Part shown: positions 1 through 12,432 of the stretch, piece after piece
Position numbering within the stretch: position 1 is the first letter of the stretch
How the letters are laid out: every line of letters starts with the position of its first letter
Assembly (NCBI RefSeq): GCF_020283565.1
Contig: NC_060059.1
Location: 8,191,501 to 8,255,500 of the forward strand
Direction: 5' to 3'
Length of the DNA stretch: 64,000 nt
Origin: Trifolium pratense
Taxonomy: Eukaryota; Streptophyta; Magnoliopsida; Fabales; Fabaceae
Notes under the pieces: generated by a model
The model's database searches: none
What the model saw: only the letters and a program-made list of their open reading frames with translations
Told to the model about the DNA's origin: nothing
Made by a program: the position numbers and the translations under genes

Positions 1-116
1 GACTTTTTGCCTTCAATATAAAAAATAAGACGGTACCGATCAAAAATACGGTTGTTGCTACCGGACGGCGAAATGGGTTTTGGAACTAATTTGTAATTGT
101 ACTTTCAAATTACGTA

Positions 117-271
117 CTCCATCTGTGACAATATATAAGCAAAAATTATTTTTTTAGATTCATTGCATATTTAATGTATCTGTCTTATAATATAGACCAA
201 ATACATTAAATATACAATGAATCTAAAAATCTGACTTTTGCTTATATATTGTCACGGACTCACGGAGGGTG
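117..271. mobile_element. Stowaway-type MITE
   Basis: About 155 bp with near-perfect terminal inverted repeats. The left arm has ctcc...gacaatatataagcaaaa and the right arm has the complement ending ggagggtg, and the element is flanked by a TA dinucleotide on both sides. The centre is also palindromic around aatgaatctaaaaa. TA target duplication and CTCC-type ends are typical of Tc1/mariner Stowaway MITEs. No coding capacity. Confidence 0.75.
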
Positions 272-2024
272 TATTTAATTTTTAGGAATTTTAATTAAAA
301 AATGGTAAAAACACATTTAATATATCATTAAGTTTGAATTAAGAAAATACTTAATATTAGATAAATTAGATAAATTGATTCTTCTTCATTTTCATGTATT
401 AAATATAATTTTAAAGTCATACATATGTTAATCATAAAAAACACAACCTATATCTAGTAAAATAATAATTTCATGTATTAAATATGTCTTTACAAGTCAT
501 AAATATCAGGTGAAAATGAATGATATGTAATCTTTAGTATGTATTACTAGCAAAAAGACAAACATATTACCAGATATATTTTTCTATTGTATTTTATTGT
601 ATAATATATACTTTAATTTGTTTGTTTATTGTTTATAATATAATTGAACTATCCAGCGAAAAATATTCCATCCGATCATTTTAATAAGAAACTGTCGATT
701 TTTTGGTTCATTGAATAATAAATAATGTATTTGGTCCATAATATAAATCAAACTTATAATTATGGAATGAATCTGAAAAGTCAAAAATTTCTTATAAATA
801 GGACTAATAAATGAATTTATGAAAATTTGTTCGAACATATTTGATTTATCTGAATAATAAATAACCCCAATGATAAAATTTATTTGAAAAAAATAGTAAA
901 AATAAGAATATTTTTTAAATGAAATTCAAAAAATTAAATACATTTTGGTTTATATAATACTCAAAATATATAATAATATTAGTAAATTTGGAATTTTATA
1001 TTAAATTAAATGAATAATATATAAATTTTTAAAAATATCTTCTTTCTCTGAAGACTTGGTATCCAGTCCAAACGACCGATTAATCCAAGGGACATCAATT
1101 TTTCGGTCCACTAACAGAGGGTTCATTTAAAACCAAAATTTTTCTCTGTATAAACTAAAGTTTTTTAAACTCTAAAATAAAAATCTATTCCTAATAACTT
1201 TTCTAAAATCTATTTCTTTTAAGGAACAATGAATATAAGTGTAGGCAGTTCAAAATTAAGAAAAATAATTTTTATGATAGTAAATAAACGAAAAATAGTT
1301 TTAAATTATCTAAAAATCTTTAAAAAAAATTTAAAACAAAATCATGTTTTTTAAAACATAAACAATCACACCCATAATTTTCTGAAATATTAATTTTCAA
1401 AAATTACATGTATATTATTTGATTATGATTTGGTAAACATAATAATTGCTAGGTGTTTTCTTTAAAGAGTTTTTTTTAACATGTGCAACATTGCACAGGA
1501 TAAGCAACAATTAATGCACCACTTTAAATGATTTTTATAAATTTTATTAATGAGTAAACAACCAATTTGGTCCTTGAAAGTGTCACTCACTGTCAAATAA
1601 GTCCCTGAATCAATGAAAATTAAAAAAAAAAAAAAAAAAACTCCCTAAATGTTGATTCCGTCAGTCAATTTAGTCCAAAACGTTAAACATCTGTTAAATT
1701 TTGAAAATGTGTCATAAAACATGCTGAGGTGGCATATTGACTGTCATATTTTAATAATTTCTTAAATTATTTATGTCCACTTGTCATTTATTCTAATCAA
1801 CATTAATTTAACAAATAAAAAAATAAATAATAAAACAGAATTAGTTAAATAAATTTATAGCATTCCTACGTAGCAACTCATCTATATACTACCTTCAAAC
1901 ATGAAAAATGAATATTCATCCTACTCTTTCACCTTCAAACCTCTTTTTAAAAGAAAAAATAACCATCAAATCTGAAAGCGAAATCATTCATCCAGATCAA
2001 AAACCTTCAAGCCTTTAATTAAAA
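272..2024. other. AT-rich intergenic DNA with degraded MITE
   Basis: No gene seen. Around 660-805 is a second, degraded Stowaway-like palindrome: a ccatccgatcattttaataag arm faces a cttataaataggac arm. Positions 1045-1155 resemble the tail of the SINE at 21253-21490 (both share cttggtatcc-gtccaa and a region ending in tatgaacta/tataaacta). A run of A lies at 1621-1640. The remainder is low-complexity A/T. Confidence 0.5.
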
Positions 2025-2201
2025 GGAGAATGTTAACTTGTGCCCTTAAGACACATGTTAAGGAAGCAAAAATAGAAATTATTAAATGCTAATTTGTGCA
2101 TTTTGACTTTTGAAGCATTAAATTTCTTGTATCATTAAATGTTGAATTTCTATTTTGGTATATCTTAACATGTGCCCTTAGGGCACATGTTAACAAGACC
2201 C
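2025..2201. mobile_element. MULE-type MITE, palindrome-ended family, copy 1
   Basis: 177 bp flanked by a perfect 9-bp direct repeat taattaaaa (2016-2024 and 2202-2210), the target size typical of Mutator-like elements. The ends are GGAGAATG... and ...GACCC. Each terminus contains its own short palindrome of the ttaacatgtgccc/gggcacatgttaa type, so the two ends fold separately as well as with each other. Copies 2 and 3 are at 32158 and 45663. No ORF. Confidence 0.8.
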
Positions 2202-2210
2202 TAATTAAAA

Positions 2211-2829
2211 AACAGACATCTACTAACAAGAAATCTCTAAAAAATCTTAACAACAACATGATGAAAACAAAAACCATGTTCAAAGCCAATCCACTTGACT
2301 CGGTTTGCAACATGTTCGTTTGACAAAGCACAGTCAGAATCCGTGATTTTCAAGCAAGTTGATCTTTAGATCTAGTAAGGTTTGTGCTGATTTTCGTGTG
2401 CTGATTTTGGATGCATGAGGATTGTGTTTCTCCTTTATTTTCCAAAATGTTTTTTAAGAAAATGAAAGAAGATGTGAAGATGGGAATGATGCATTGGTAC
2501 TTGATAAAGGGTTGAGAGGGAGAGTGAAGGAAGAAGATGAACATTTATGTTAGTTGATGGGATTTAAAAGTAAGAGATAGAGTTTGTAAAAGAAGCAAAG
2601 AAAGAGGAACAATCAGAAATCTCTATTTTATTTTATTTTTCACTTTTTGTTTTGAATTTTATGTTTGGATCCTTTGGCGGTGAATGTTTAATGATAAATT
2701 TTGTGTTTGATTTTGCTTTAATATATTGTGTTTTATTTAGTTATTATTTTAAATTTAATATAAATGTGATCCTACAAGTTTGTTACAAATGGAGGGAACC
2801 TTCATAACTAATTGTTACTTGAACTCTAA
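2211..2829. other. Intergenic, no gene seen
   Basis: AT-rich sequence. Short open frames occur, but without splice signals, codon bias or recognisable motifs. Nothing else identifiable. Confidence 0.4.
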
Positions 2830-3014
2830 AAGTATGTTTGGATTGATGGAATGATATGGAATGAAATAGAAAGGAATGAAATAGAATAATGCTTCATTGT
2901 TTGGATTTGAAAAATAATATTGGAATGGAATATGATGGAATGAATTCCATCTCTTACCACCACTTACCTTCAATTTTGTTCCTCTCCTTTTTAAAATATC
3001 CAAACAATAGAATG
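2830..3014. mobile_element. MITE with ttggattgatggaatg arm (truncated copy)
   Basis: The stretch from tgtttggattgatggaatg through ccttcaattttgttcctctc to tatccaaacaat closely matches the fuller copy at 54205-54483. The right terminal arm is missing here. Repetitive ggaatg/attcc segments account for the short open frames on both strands. Confidence 0.6.
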
Positions 3015-3520
3015 ACCTTGTTGAACCTTCTCACTCATGAGGTGGCAGTCAATCTCAAAGGATTTTTTCTTCACCGTGAATTGAATTTATGTAAGCATGA
3101 TTTCTTCACCATGAATTGCATTCATGGACAAATACAAATAGAAAAACTAAAAAGATGAGAATAAAACACAAACATAATAAAATAGAAGGACTAATAAGAT
3201 GAGATCATCATAAACATATTGCATCATTTCAGCATATAGGTTCCAAATTTAAGAGATTTCGGAAAGTAGGTTCCGAAGCTAATTCAAGGGTATTTTTGAA
3301 TTTTTGGGAGGGCTGAGAGCAACGTAGCGTCTAAAGAGCAATTATCTACTTTTCCGGCTATGTTAACTATAGTTTACTTTAGCCTACAATTAGTCAAATC
3401 TAATAGTGGTTTATTTGGGTCAATTATACTTAGTCAAATCGTTTTATAGATGTAACTAATTGTATTTGTGAAAGGAAATTTTGTTATATAAATTCCTTTA
3501 TAATCAATTTATTCGTGTAG

Positions 3521-3652
3521 AACCCACTTGGGTTGGTCTGGTGGTATTGGCTTGGGACCTGGGAGTGTACTCCTCTTTAAAGTCTCAGGTTCGATTCTCT
3601 ATGGTACTAATTTGGGTGGGCTAATTTAGCTTCTTCAAAAAAAAAAAAAAAA
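3521..3652 (+). repeat. tRNA-derived SINE (family A), copy 1
   Basis: It starts aacccacttgggttgg, has an A-box-like segment (ggtctggtggtattggct) and a B box (ggttcgattct), and ends in a poly-A tail. An imperfect target duplication flanks it: tttattcgtgtaga at 3508-3521 and attattcttgtaga at 3653-3666. It shares its body with the SINE at 8854. This is a retroposed pol III element, not a functional tRNA. Confidence 0.85.
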
Positions 3653-3699
3653 AATTATTCTTGTAGATTTAGCGAAGGATTTTTTGGTTGTTTTGGACC

Positions 3700-4075
3700 A
3701 AATTTAGGATAGCCCGGCACCGTCTAAGGTTATTGTGTTTTCATGGCAATTACTCTATGACCTTATTCCGTCAAGAAGCAATCTTGAGATTCGTGGCATT
3801 CTTCATTCGGAGGATTCAAGGGAGTGTGTGGGGTGCGTTGGCAATGTGGAGTCTTCTTGCCATCTTTTTTTGCATTGTTCTAGTGCAATTACGGTGTGGT
3901 GTGATATCTTTATGTGGTTGGGTGTGGTGGTGGTTATTCCCCCTTTGTTGTCCTTGCTCTTTGAAGTGGTGAGAGGTGCGGCTAAAAATAAGAAACTCCG
4001 TAAAGGTTTTTTTGTTGATTTGGCATGCTACCATTTGGTGAGAGTTGCGGCTAAAAATAAGAAACTCCGTAATTT
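3700..4075 (+). pseudogene. LINE reverse-transcriptase zinc-binding (zf-RVT) fragment
   Basis: One frame reads SKVIVFSWQLLYDLIPSR, a Cys-x2-Cys region (CVGCVGNVESS), HLFLHCS and then VWCDIFMWLG. This is the conserved zf-RVT region that follows the reverse transcriptase in plant non-LTR retrotransposons (family knowledge). No RT domain precedes it, so it is a 5'-truncated remnant. Near its end a 37-bp segment (gtgagaggtgcggctaaaaa...) occurs twice, at about 3967 and 4035, indicating a small internal duplication. Not an active gene. Confidence 0.8.
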
Positions 4076-4214
4076 TATTTCATCTCTTACATACATTTTT
4101 ATACACTCCAACAATTTTGTTTACATCATTTAACTAAATACAAAACAAAATTGACATGTTAAGAAGGCGTAAGTAACCCTGTTTTTGCAAACTCACTACA
4201 CACTCTTGATCGAA

Positions 4215-7200
4215 TCAAAGGAAGTTCCTTTGAAAGTTTCCAGAATTAAACCTTGAAGATAATCCCTCAGACATGCCTTCTGCATCGAGTTTTACTTTCA
4301 TCCTCCCAGCAGTCAGATCCTTTTCACGATCCCAAGGCTTCCATGGATGTTGACCTATCCATTCTCCCTTATCCTTATCCGTCGTATGTTGCTTGGACTT
4401 TTTCTTGGATTTGCTAACAACCTCTTCTTGATGTTTTTGCACCAATGTTTTCGATCGTTTTGCTTTGTTGTATTTGTCCACCAAATCTGCATCTGTACTA
4501 GCCCTTTTCTTGTCTTCTTCGTTTGAGGCTAGTGCAGTGGCCTGATTGTATGCTTCCAAATAACTGCCATGCAAATATCATTTTTCCATCAAGCTATCGA
4601 AATCATGGAGTGGACCATACAGATTGAAGAAAAGGAAAAAACATCAACCAAATCATTCTAGATGAAAGAAGAAGATACATACTTCATCTTTGCTTTCTGC
4701 GCTCTGTCGTTAGGGGTGTCTGTCCAAATACTAGTGTCTCCTCTACCTTCCTTTGTTCCCCGACTAAATTGGGTTGATTGCATAGACACGCCACCAGGCT
4801 GAAATACATAAATATACGAAATAATTAAATAAATGGCGATCCTTTACTGCAATATTTACATTGTATAGACTAAAACAAAAAAATAGTATATTACACGGAC
4901 CAAAAACATATTTAAGCTTAATTCTATACATTTTAAGAATTTAGCAATGTCCCACCACCAGAAACTCAACCCAAGAAGAAAACTGAAGATAAACTAAGCC
5001 CGAATATAAACCCAAGCTAAATTAAAATTTCTAACTGTATATGTACAAACTACAAAATCAGCCAAAATTTGTCCAACACCAATTCTATAGAAAGCTAGAC
5101 TAATCTGACCCAGAAAATTCCTAAATCCAATAGGACCTACTAATCACCTAAAACATCATGTGTTACAGACAGCGACCCTATATTGTATTAGAAACTCATC
5201 ATTAAACCACGTTTGGATGCTACTCTATTATATCATACAGAAGGGTTGTGTTTTCCAAACTTCCTGTGTCCTACTGTACTAATGAAGCTTGCATAGAAGT
5301 AAAAGATATATGATTGACAGTACTTACTTTCCTCTCGGGAGGCAGTGTTGTCATCCATTCATCTCTTGTGGGTTCCACTTTAACCTCTGTCTGTGCCAGA
5401 AGCTCCTCATCACCCTCCATGGATATACCTGCCGAAAAATCCTAGTAATGAGGAGACAGCAGAGTTCACAAGTAATAACACCCAATAACACACCCCTCCC
5501 TCTTTCAAAAAGGCATGTATGCATGCATATACAACAGGGCATATTTGTTCATGTCGGACTACTTACCACCAACCATGAATGGTCACAAGACAATTACTTA
5601 GCACCAGGAAGCGGGCAATGAGCATGTCAATATCATTCCCAATAAAACAAATTAAACACCAAGACCAAATTATCAGGAACATTTATGTGTTAGTTTATTG
5701 ACATGTGACAATATAGTAAAGTACCTTCTCCCTTAGGTTAAAGGCTAGATCATCACAATTAGCAACAAAATAAGAATAACAGAAGGCTTCTAATCTGTGT
5801 CTAACCAAGATAGTGTACTTTTGCTCTTACTTTGTTTCTTAACATGACCTTTTTGGTTTGATGAATTCTTGCATGAGCACATACCAATAGGGCATACCCA
5901 ATTATCACAAGTTTTGATATCCTTTCTTTATTAACTTTATAAATTAAATATTTTAATCTTATGATAGGTTGTCCAATGGACATTGTGCCTACACAACAGT
6001 TATTCTTCTGGGTTTCCCATCCTAACTCCAATTTTTTCCTCTACAGAAGTTCCTATCCCTCACTGTTATATTGGACAATTTATGCAGGAAAGTGACATGA
6101 ACAACATATGCAAAAACTTATACTTTTGAATTAAAACACATTAGCGACTTCTATGTCATATTTCTATCATACCCTCGTGCAAAAGCTCTTCTTGAAGCAT
6201 GAGGATAACACAAAGGCCCAAAAGCTTAAGTTGTCAGGTTAGGACATGTGAATGCTTTTTATGTCCTATTATATTATATATCTCTAACAACCTTAGTTAA
6301 CAGGAACCATCTATATGGTAGAAGCTCACCTTGGGATCTTCTCCACAGTGCATTCTCTCGCATGACTTTAAGTTCAGCCTGCAGTCATGTGTGAAGGTAT
6401 TAGGATTCAGAAACTAGTAGAAACTAGTACGGCCAGACAAGTTCAGTTGAAGTTACCTTAAAGTCCTCCTGTTCTTGTTTGAGTTTGATTTTATCATCCA
6501 TTGCTTTCCGCTACACAAAGCACACAACATCATCTTGTTAATTGAAATTAAAAAATAAAAAAACATTGCATGTAGATTTAAAAATCAGGAACAATGAATC
6601 CAACTGATTAGAAGTCAAACATGAGAACAAAGGATTTTTGGAGCAAAAAAATCAGATGCCAAAACAAAACATGACTTTTAAACTAGCACAGAATATTGTT
6701 TATTCAGTAATATCAAACATGGCCGGAAGTAATAATATGGGTAATGTGCAAGTAAACGCTAAAACTTTTTTCAAACGATTCCAGCTAAACATTGCCCTAA
6801 ATTAATAATTATTCAAGTTCCTTCAACCACGGTTCTGCTTTGCATGTGAATTTCAAATACACCTGATGATTTGAAATATTTAGTGCCCTGGAGTTATAAT
6901 TAGTACTACGTGTATTCAAATAGCAACTATAGCGGAACTATAGTGCCCTGGAGTTATTGGCATGCTCAACATTCACCAATACCTCCAGCACTCATATCTC
7001 ATCAGCTCCCCAGTATCAGAAGCATTTGATGTATAATGTTGAAAGGGTCAAAACACTAAGGGTCCGTTTGGTGCACAGGATAGGATAATGATAGGATAGG
7101 ATATAAAACATGATAAGGATATGATAGGATATCAGCAGGATAACAGTTATCCTCAGTTATCTTATCTTGTGTTTGGTGCACACAGGATAACAAACATGAT

Positions 7201-10200
7201 AACTAATATATCATGTTTTTAATACATATTTGCTCATAATAATATGATAAGATATATAAATTATTTAAATGACAAAATTACCCTTATAAATCAATTGTTA
7301 TTTTTAAAAAATTATTTTGTAATACTTTGAATTTTTTAAATAAAAAATATAAACAAGTAATCAAATAACTTTATATAGTTTTAAATAAAAAACATGAGAA
7401 AATAATAAAGTTTAATTTTTTATATTAATCATGATCAAATAAATAACCCAATGATATATATATGTTAGATGAGCTAAATAAATATATGATATATCTCATA
7501 CGTAAATAATAAAAATATCATTGCAAAATAATTATATTTAATTGCTTATAAAATTTAAATTAATATCCATATTTTACGATTTTTTAATAATTAGATTACT
7601 TTAAAATATTGTAATTTTAGTATAATTTTGATTTTTCTAGATTATGTAAATTACAAAATTACCCTTGTGAGAAAATAACATGTATATTTAAAAAATAATT
7701 ATTTTATTATTAATTTACTATCAAATTATTTTATTATTTATATTTTATTAATTTTCATTATTTTATTTTAAAATATATTTTATAGAATAAATCAGTAAAA
7801 GAAATAATTTATCCTATCCTGCTGGTAACCCAGCTCAAATTCAGGATAAGAATTTTAACTAGAGAGGCAGGATAGGATAAGCTACAGGATTAACTTATCA
7901 TATCCTGCTGTGTCACCAAACACTGGACTGAAACAGGATATGATACAGTTATTATATCCTGTCTCTTATCCTGTGCACCAAACGGGCCCTAAGAGGTTTC
8001 AAAGTATAAGTCCTAGATAATAGGACTTTGGATAGGATAAATTTAGATATTTGTGACTTTTATTTTAGAAATGAAGATAACTATCTCCCTGATTCACATC
8101 CTATCACATCAATAATAGATGGCATTGTATTCTATTTTTCCATATCAGTTAATAATACAGATTATAGTTTCCTTCAAATAACATCAACCAACCTAGGAAT
8201 TCCCAAAGATATTGATAAAATAATTAATTGACATGCAGACATAAAATTAAACTAAAGATACCACCAAAAGGTAATTTAACTTCAATAATAAACCAACCTC
8301 CTGCCGGGCTCACCTTTTCTGGATCTTGTAACTCTTTAAAAGCTTTATTTAATTTAATAAATGCTTGATGGGCTTGTGGATGAGAGCATTTATCTGGATG
8401 AACTAAGAGTGACATCTTCCAGTACCTAAGAAGAAACATTAAAAGAGACATAATTAGACATACAAATAATCTTATCCTATGTAGTTGTATGGTGGCATAA
8501 TACTTGGTGGTTTGGGTTTCTGTTGTTGCATAGAATATCGAACTTGATATACTTTAGTGGTTTTTTTCCTTCTCAGTTCCTTGTATAGAGTTCCAAGTAT
8601 TTACTTGAAAGTAAAAACAAATTAGTTATATCCAGTCAAATTTTTAATATTATTTACCATAAACCACGTCTTAAGATTGGAACATGTGAGTTATTGTCTA
8701 TATTTTGATCATAATATGATAAATACAAATATACAATGATTCGAATCGAGAAGATTTTCACAAAGACTTAGGGTCTGTTTGGTTGGGGGGTTTTGGAAGG
8801 GAGGGAATATTTTAAATGAAGTTTGTTTGGTTCAGTTTTTTATATTATTATAACCCACTTGGGTTGGGGCATTGGTATTGGCTTGGGATCTGGGAGTGTG
8901 CTCCTCTTGAGGTCTGAGGTTCGATTCTCTCTAGCGCCAATTTGGGCGGGCTAATTTACCTTCTTCAAAAAAAATGTTTTTTATATTATTATAAAATGAT
9001 AATAAAGGGAAACATGTTTTTAAAATGTGAGTGTTCTCTTGAAGGAAAAAAAAATGAAATGAGCGTTTTAAAATTTTAATGGTAAAAAGGTAAATTAGTT
9101 ATAAAAAAACCTCCCATCCATCCCCTTGTGAACCAAACATATTTAATTCAAATCCCTCCCCTCCCCACCCCTCTTTTGAACCAAACATATATTTATTAAA
9201 ATACTCCCCCTCCCCTTCAATAAAATCCCTCCCTTCCGTTGAACCAAACAAACCCTTAGAAGGGTGTTTATAGCATATAATTATGTTACCAGAAATGATA
9301 TCCCCGGAATATTATTCCCAACAAAGACGTATCATAAAGACCTATCACCCCCTATGAATGTTTTCATTTTTTTAGTTCAGCAATATTCAAAAAGTGAGGC
9401 AGAATAAGAAGTGGGAAGTTATGATTACAAGAGTTAAAAATAAGTTCTACTCCATTTCCCATAGGAGTATAAGATTCCCACCCTTTAAATAGGAATAGAA
9501 ATTGGGGGAAAAAAACATGTTTAATCTAAACTCCTGGGAGTTTAATACCCATTTTTTTTTATAACATGTACATATATGACTTGAAACAAACACACTCTTT
9601 ATAACTTATTTGGGCAATAGGCAGGAAAAAACTGAAGAATCATTCAGACAACGACCATTTACTAATTAATTGTGCTGTGGAGATGATACACTTGAATCAG
9701 TATCTAGAATGATTATTATCAAAATATTTTGCCAGAAACTGGTATTGCTTTGCTCAATTAAAGAAGAACATAAAGAAAAGCATACCTTTTCTTTATGTTA
9801 ACATCGGACATATTATGGTTAACTCCTAGAACATCATATGGGCTGTCGATCCCAGCTTCCATTATCCTGGTGACCTGATACATAAACAGGTCATTACTGG
9901 TACCTCCACATTCAATTACAAAGCAAATATCCAAAATTTAAGTCAGTAATAAATCTACCAGAACAAGTAAACTGAGAATCAATGAGCTGACCTTGATAAG
10001 TCTTTTTCAAAAAAATGAGATAGAGAGATTACAGAAACACAAATGATCAACAAAGAGAAAAAAGCAAACATAAAAAGACTGTCTAAAAAAACTATAAAGA
10101 TCCCTATCTTCAAAGAGTTAAATTAATAATCCCCTAAAGAATCCATGACCAGAGGAAACTAAACTATTATATCCATAACTAGAGCAAGAACACGACTGGC

Positions 10201-11768
10201 TATTAAACATTAATCCAAAAACAGAAATTGTTAATGCATCATCAAATTCAGATAAAGGCATGAAATCTTATAAATTGATGAGACTCGTAAGAGATTCCGT
10301 CACAATAAACTGGACAGACATAAAGTTCAGTTCAGCTTACGAAAGCCACTGCCTACATAATCAGGGAGACTATAAAAACCATATGCCACCAAAATAAAGT
10401 TTTTCTCATGTTCCCCAAATAAATTCTAAACTTATAATTGAAGTACCATGCATCAAGTATTAAACCCGATTTTACTTTAACACTAAAAAAAAGTACAAAA
10501 ATTTGATCCTAGTTAATTAGGATTCAGATTAAATACCTCTTCAAAACGTTCTGCTTCATTTGCTGATTCTGCTTCAGTAACCATAGCAGGAGGTGGAGGT
10601 CCCACAAATAGTTCAGTATCATCATCCAATTCAGCTTCTCTAAGACATAAATTTGAAAATATCATGCAACATCATATGATATGAATAGACTCAACTGAGT
10701 CAGGAAACATATTCAACAAAAAAAGAACTTCAGAAATCAGTACCTGAACTCGGTCTGTGCCTCTGTTAATTTAGCAGCAGCAGCAAGTAATTCAGCAGAC
10801 GGCATTGCAGGACCAATCACCCTGCAGAGAAAACAAAGATTTAACAAAAAGAAAAACTTAAAAAAATAAATAGAGACGTCAACAAAATGACTAAAAGAGA
10901 ATGACAACCTTTTCTTAGGACCAACAGAATGATCCTCAGGAGGTTCAATTGAATCATCATCTACCACCTGTTCTGCCGGAGCCGATGTTTCAGGCAATGT
11001 TGCTAAAGGTTCCGTTCGACCATTCACCGGATGCATATAAGATTGAATTAGAGGGCCAACAACATCTAAAGTAGGAGAAGCCTTAGAAGGCAACAAAAAA
11101 ACTCTATCCCCATTTTCCTTAAGATTTAAGGAAATGAAGAGCTTTTTCAAATGCTTCACTAGAGACCTCTCTGATATATCCTTTATGTCCACAGCTTGTC
11201 CATTATCAATCATTTGCAATAGCTAAATACAACATTAAAAAAATATAATTAAAAAACTCAAATTTCATTCAATTATGCTACCAATTACAAAAAAAAAAAC
11301 TCACTTTAGGGCTTTTATTTTACATTCATATCTGAATAAGTTAAACCCTAACAATTAAATTTAAAATACAAAGTAAAACAATGTAAACCCTAAAAATTAA
11401 ATTTAAAATAAAAAAGTGAAATTTATTGATACCTGCATTAAATCGTTGCCAACATTGGGAAACTCGGTCATCATTTCACGGAGTGCGGTTTGTGGTTGAA
11501 TTTCATCGTCGGAAGAATTGGAGTCATCGGAATAGTGGTGCCTCTTGGTTTTTTTCCTATCTCTGTCTCTCTTTTTTCTCTTTTCCTTTCTTCTGCTCTC
11601 TTTTTCTCGCTTGGAGCTTCCTTCGGTTTTTCTGCGGCGGTCCTTTTCACGGCGATGACGGCGGCGACGAGAAGAGCAGTCGGAATCTGAATCGGAGTCG
11701 GTGGAGGATGAAGAAGAAGGAGAGGTTGAATCCTGTTGACGACGGTGCTTTTTTCTTTTGTCACCCAT
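4215..11768 (-). CDS. J-domain protein with SR-like N terminus and C-terminal DUF3752/GPALPP region
   Basis: Eleven exons read by eye on the minus strand: 11433-11768, 10909-11222, 10744-10821, 10537-10639, 9786-9874, 8314-8425, 6457-6510, 6330-6378, 5328-5428, 4683-4798, 4215-4563. All phases join to 1701 nt (566 aa), and all introns are GT-AG. Residues 1-100 are Ser-, Arg- and Lys-rich (SSSSSTDSDSDSD, RRRKTEGSSKREKE), suggesting a nuclear, RNA-processing-type protein. A GPAMP motif lies near residue 219. The J domain spans about 289-343 with HPD at about 316-318, so it can in principle stimulate an Hsp70. The C terminus (residues about 413-566: IWTDTPNDRAQKAKMNYLEA, then WKPWDREKDL and a terminal RNFL) is the DUF3752 type seen in GPALPP proteins. 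The function of the plant J/DUF3752 fusion is not established here. Introns 5 and 6 carry Harbinger-like elements. Start chosen as the first ATG of the charged frame. Confidence 0.88.
7060..7989. mobile_element. PIF/Harbinger-like non-autonomous element in intron 6 of the J-domain gene
   Basis: 930 bp bounded by inverted ends GGGTCCGTTTGGTGCACAGG and its near-perfect complement (cctgtgcaccaaacgggccc), flanked by TAA on both sides (7057-7059, 7990-7992). A TWA target and GG-rich ends fit PIF/Harbinger. Subterminal aggata/tatcct repeats are abundant. The AT-rich interior has no transposase frame. Confidence 0.85.
8771..9255. mobile_element. Tourist-like MITE carrying a nested SINE
   Basis: The ends are GGGTCTGTTTGGTT and aaccaaacaaaccc, with TTA on each side (8768-8770, 9256-9258). 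It lies in intron 5 of the J-domain gene. The SINE at 8854-8975 is inserted inside it, so the MITE is the older insertion. The right part is rich in ccctccc and the left in gggaggg. Confidence 0.8.
8854..8975 (+). repeat. tRNA-derived SINE (family A), copy 2
   Basis: Same body as the element at 3521: cccacttgggttgg, ggttcgattctc, gggcgggctaattta and an A-rich tail. A perfect 19-bp target duplication (gttttttatattattataa at 8835-8853 and 8976-8994) shows a clean retroposition into the surrounding MITE. Confidence 0.92.
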
Positions 11769-11964
11769 TGCAGCAGAGCAGAGGGGTTTTGCGAATCAAA
11801 CCAATATAGGTAGGTATATATATCCGAGGTCAGTGATGATCGATCGGTAAATCAACTCAATTCAATTATTCTCAATTGAAGTATAGTAAGAAAAGTTGAG
11901 AATATATGTTGTATATTTTATATTTATATATTTCAAATAAAATCGCCTAAATATCTCTTTTAAA

Positions 11965-12140
11965 TCTAAAATCTTTACACTATCAACCAATACCAACCAT
12001 GTTTTCCTCCACATCACCCCACTTCACCCCCACTTTCTTGATATGACATGGCAAAATAATGGTTGTTTATTGGACGATGGTGTAAAACTATTTTACACCG
12101 TCGGTGCATATCAATTAAACTCAAAAGATTTTAGATTGTC
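11965..12140. mobile_element. MITE with cgacggtgtaaaa arms, copy 1
   Basis: It contains caaccaataccaaccatg, the ccccacttcacccc region and the right arm ttttacaccgtcggtgcatatcaatt, matching the element at 16028-16199. Its left arm has diverged to ctttacactatcaacc. Outer aatctaaaatcttt and aaagattttagatt form a further inverted repeat. No ORF. Confidence 0.65.
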
Positions 12141-12401
12141 AAAAAAGATTTTATATTTATATTTTAAATAAAATAATATTAGAGTTTAGGATTAATATAT
12201 ATATTTTTTTGAATATTAAGAGTTTGTTTAGATTTAAGGATTAGTTAGTTATTTAAAATATATGATTTATTTTATGTAGAAGTTATGGTTATGAATAAAA
12301 ATATATTTTCTTCTCTGTATTTTCACAAAAATATATTCCATCAAATCAAAAACACAAAAAATAATATCCGTGGCATCAAAGCGTCGTCGTTCATAAGGAT
12401 C

Positions 12402-12432
<31 letters not shown>

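Noticed and set aside
11403..11809. Open frames on other frames and strand across the first exon of the J-domain gene
   Set aside because: Shadows of the Arg/Ser/Lys-rich exon, which splices cleanly in the chosen frame.
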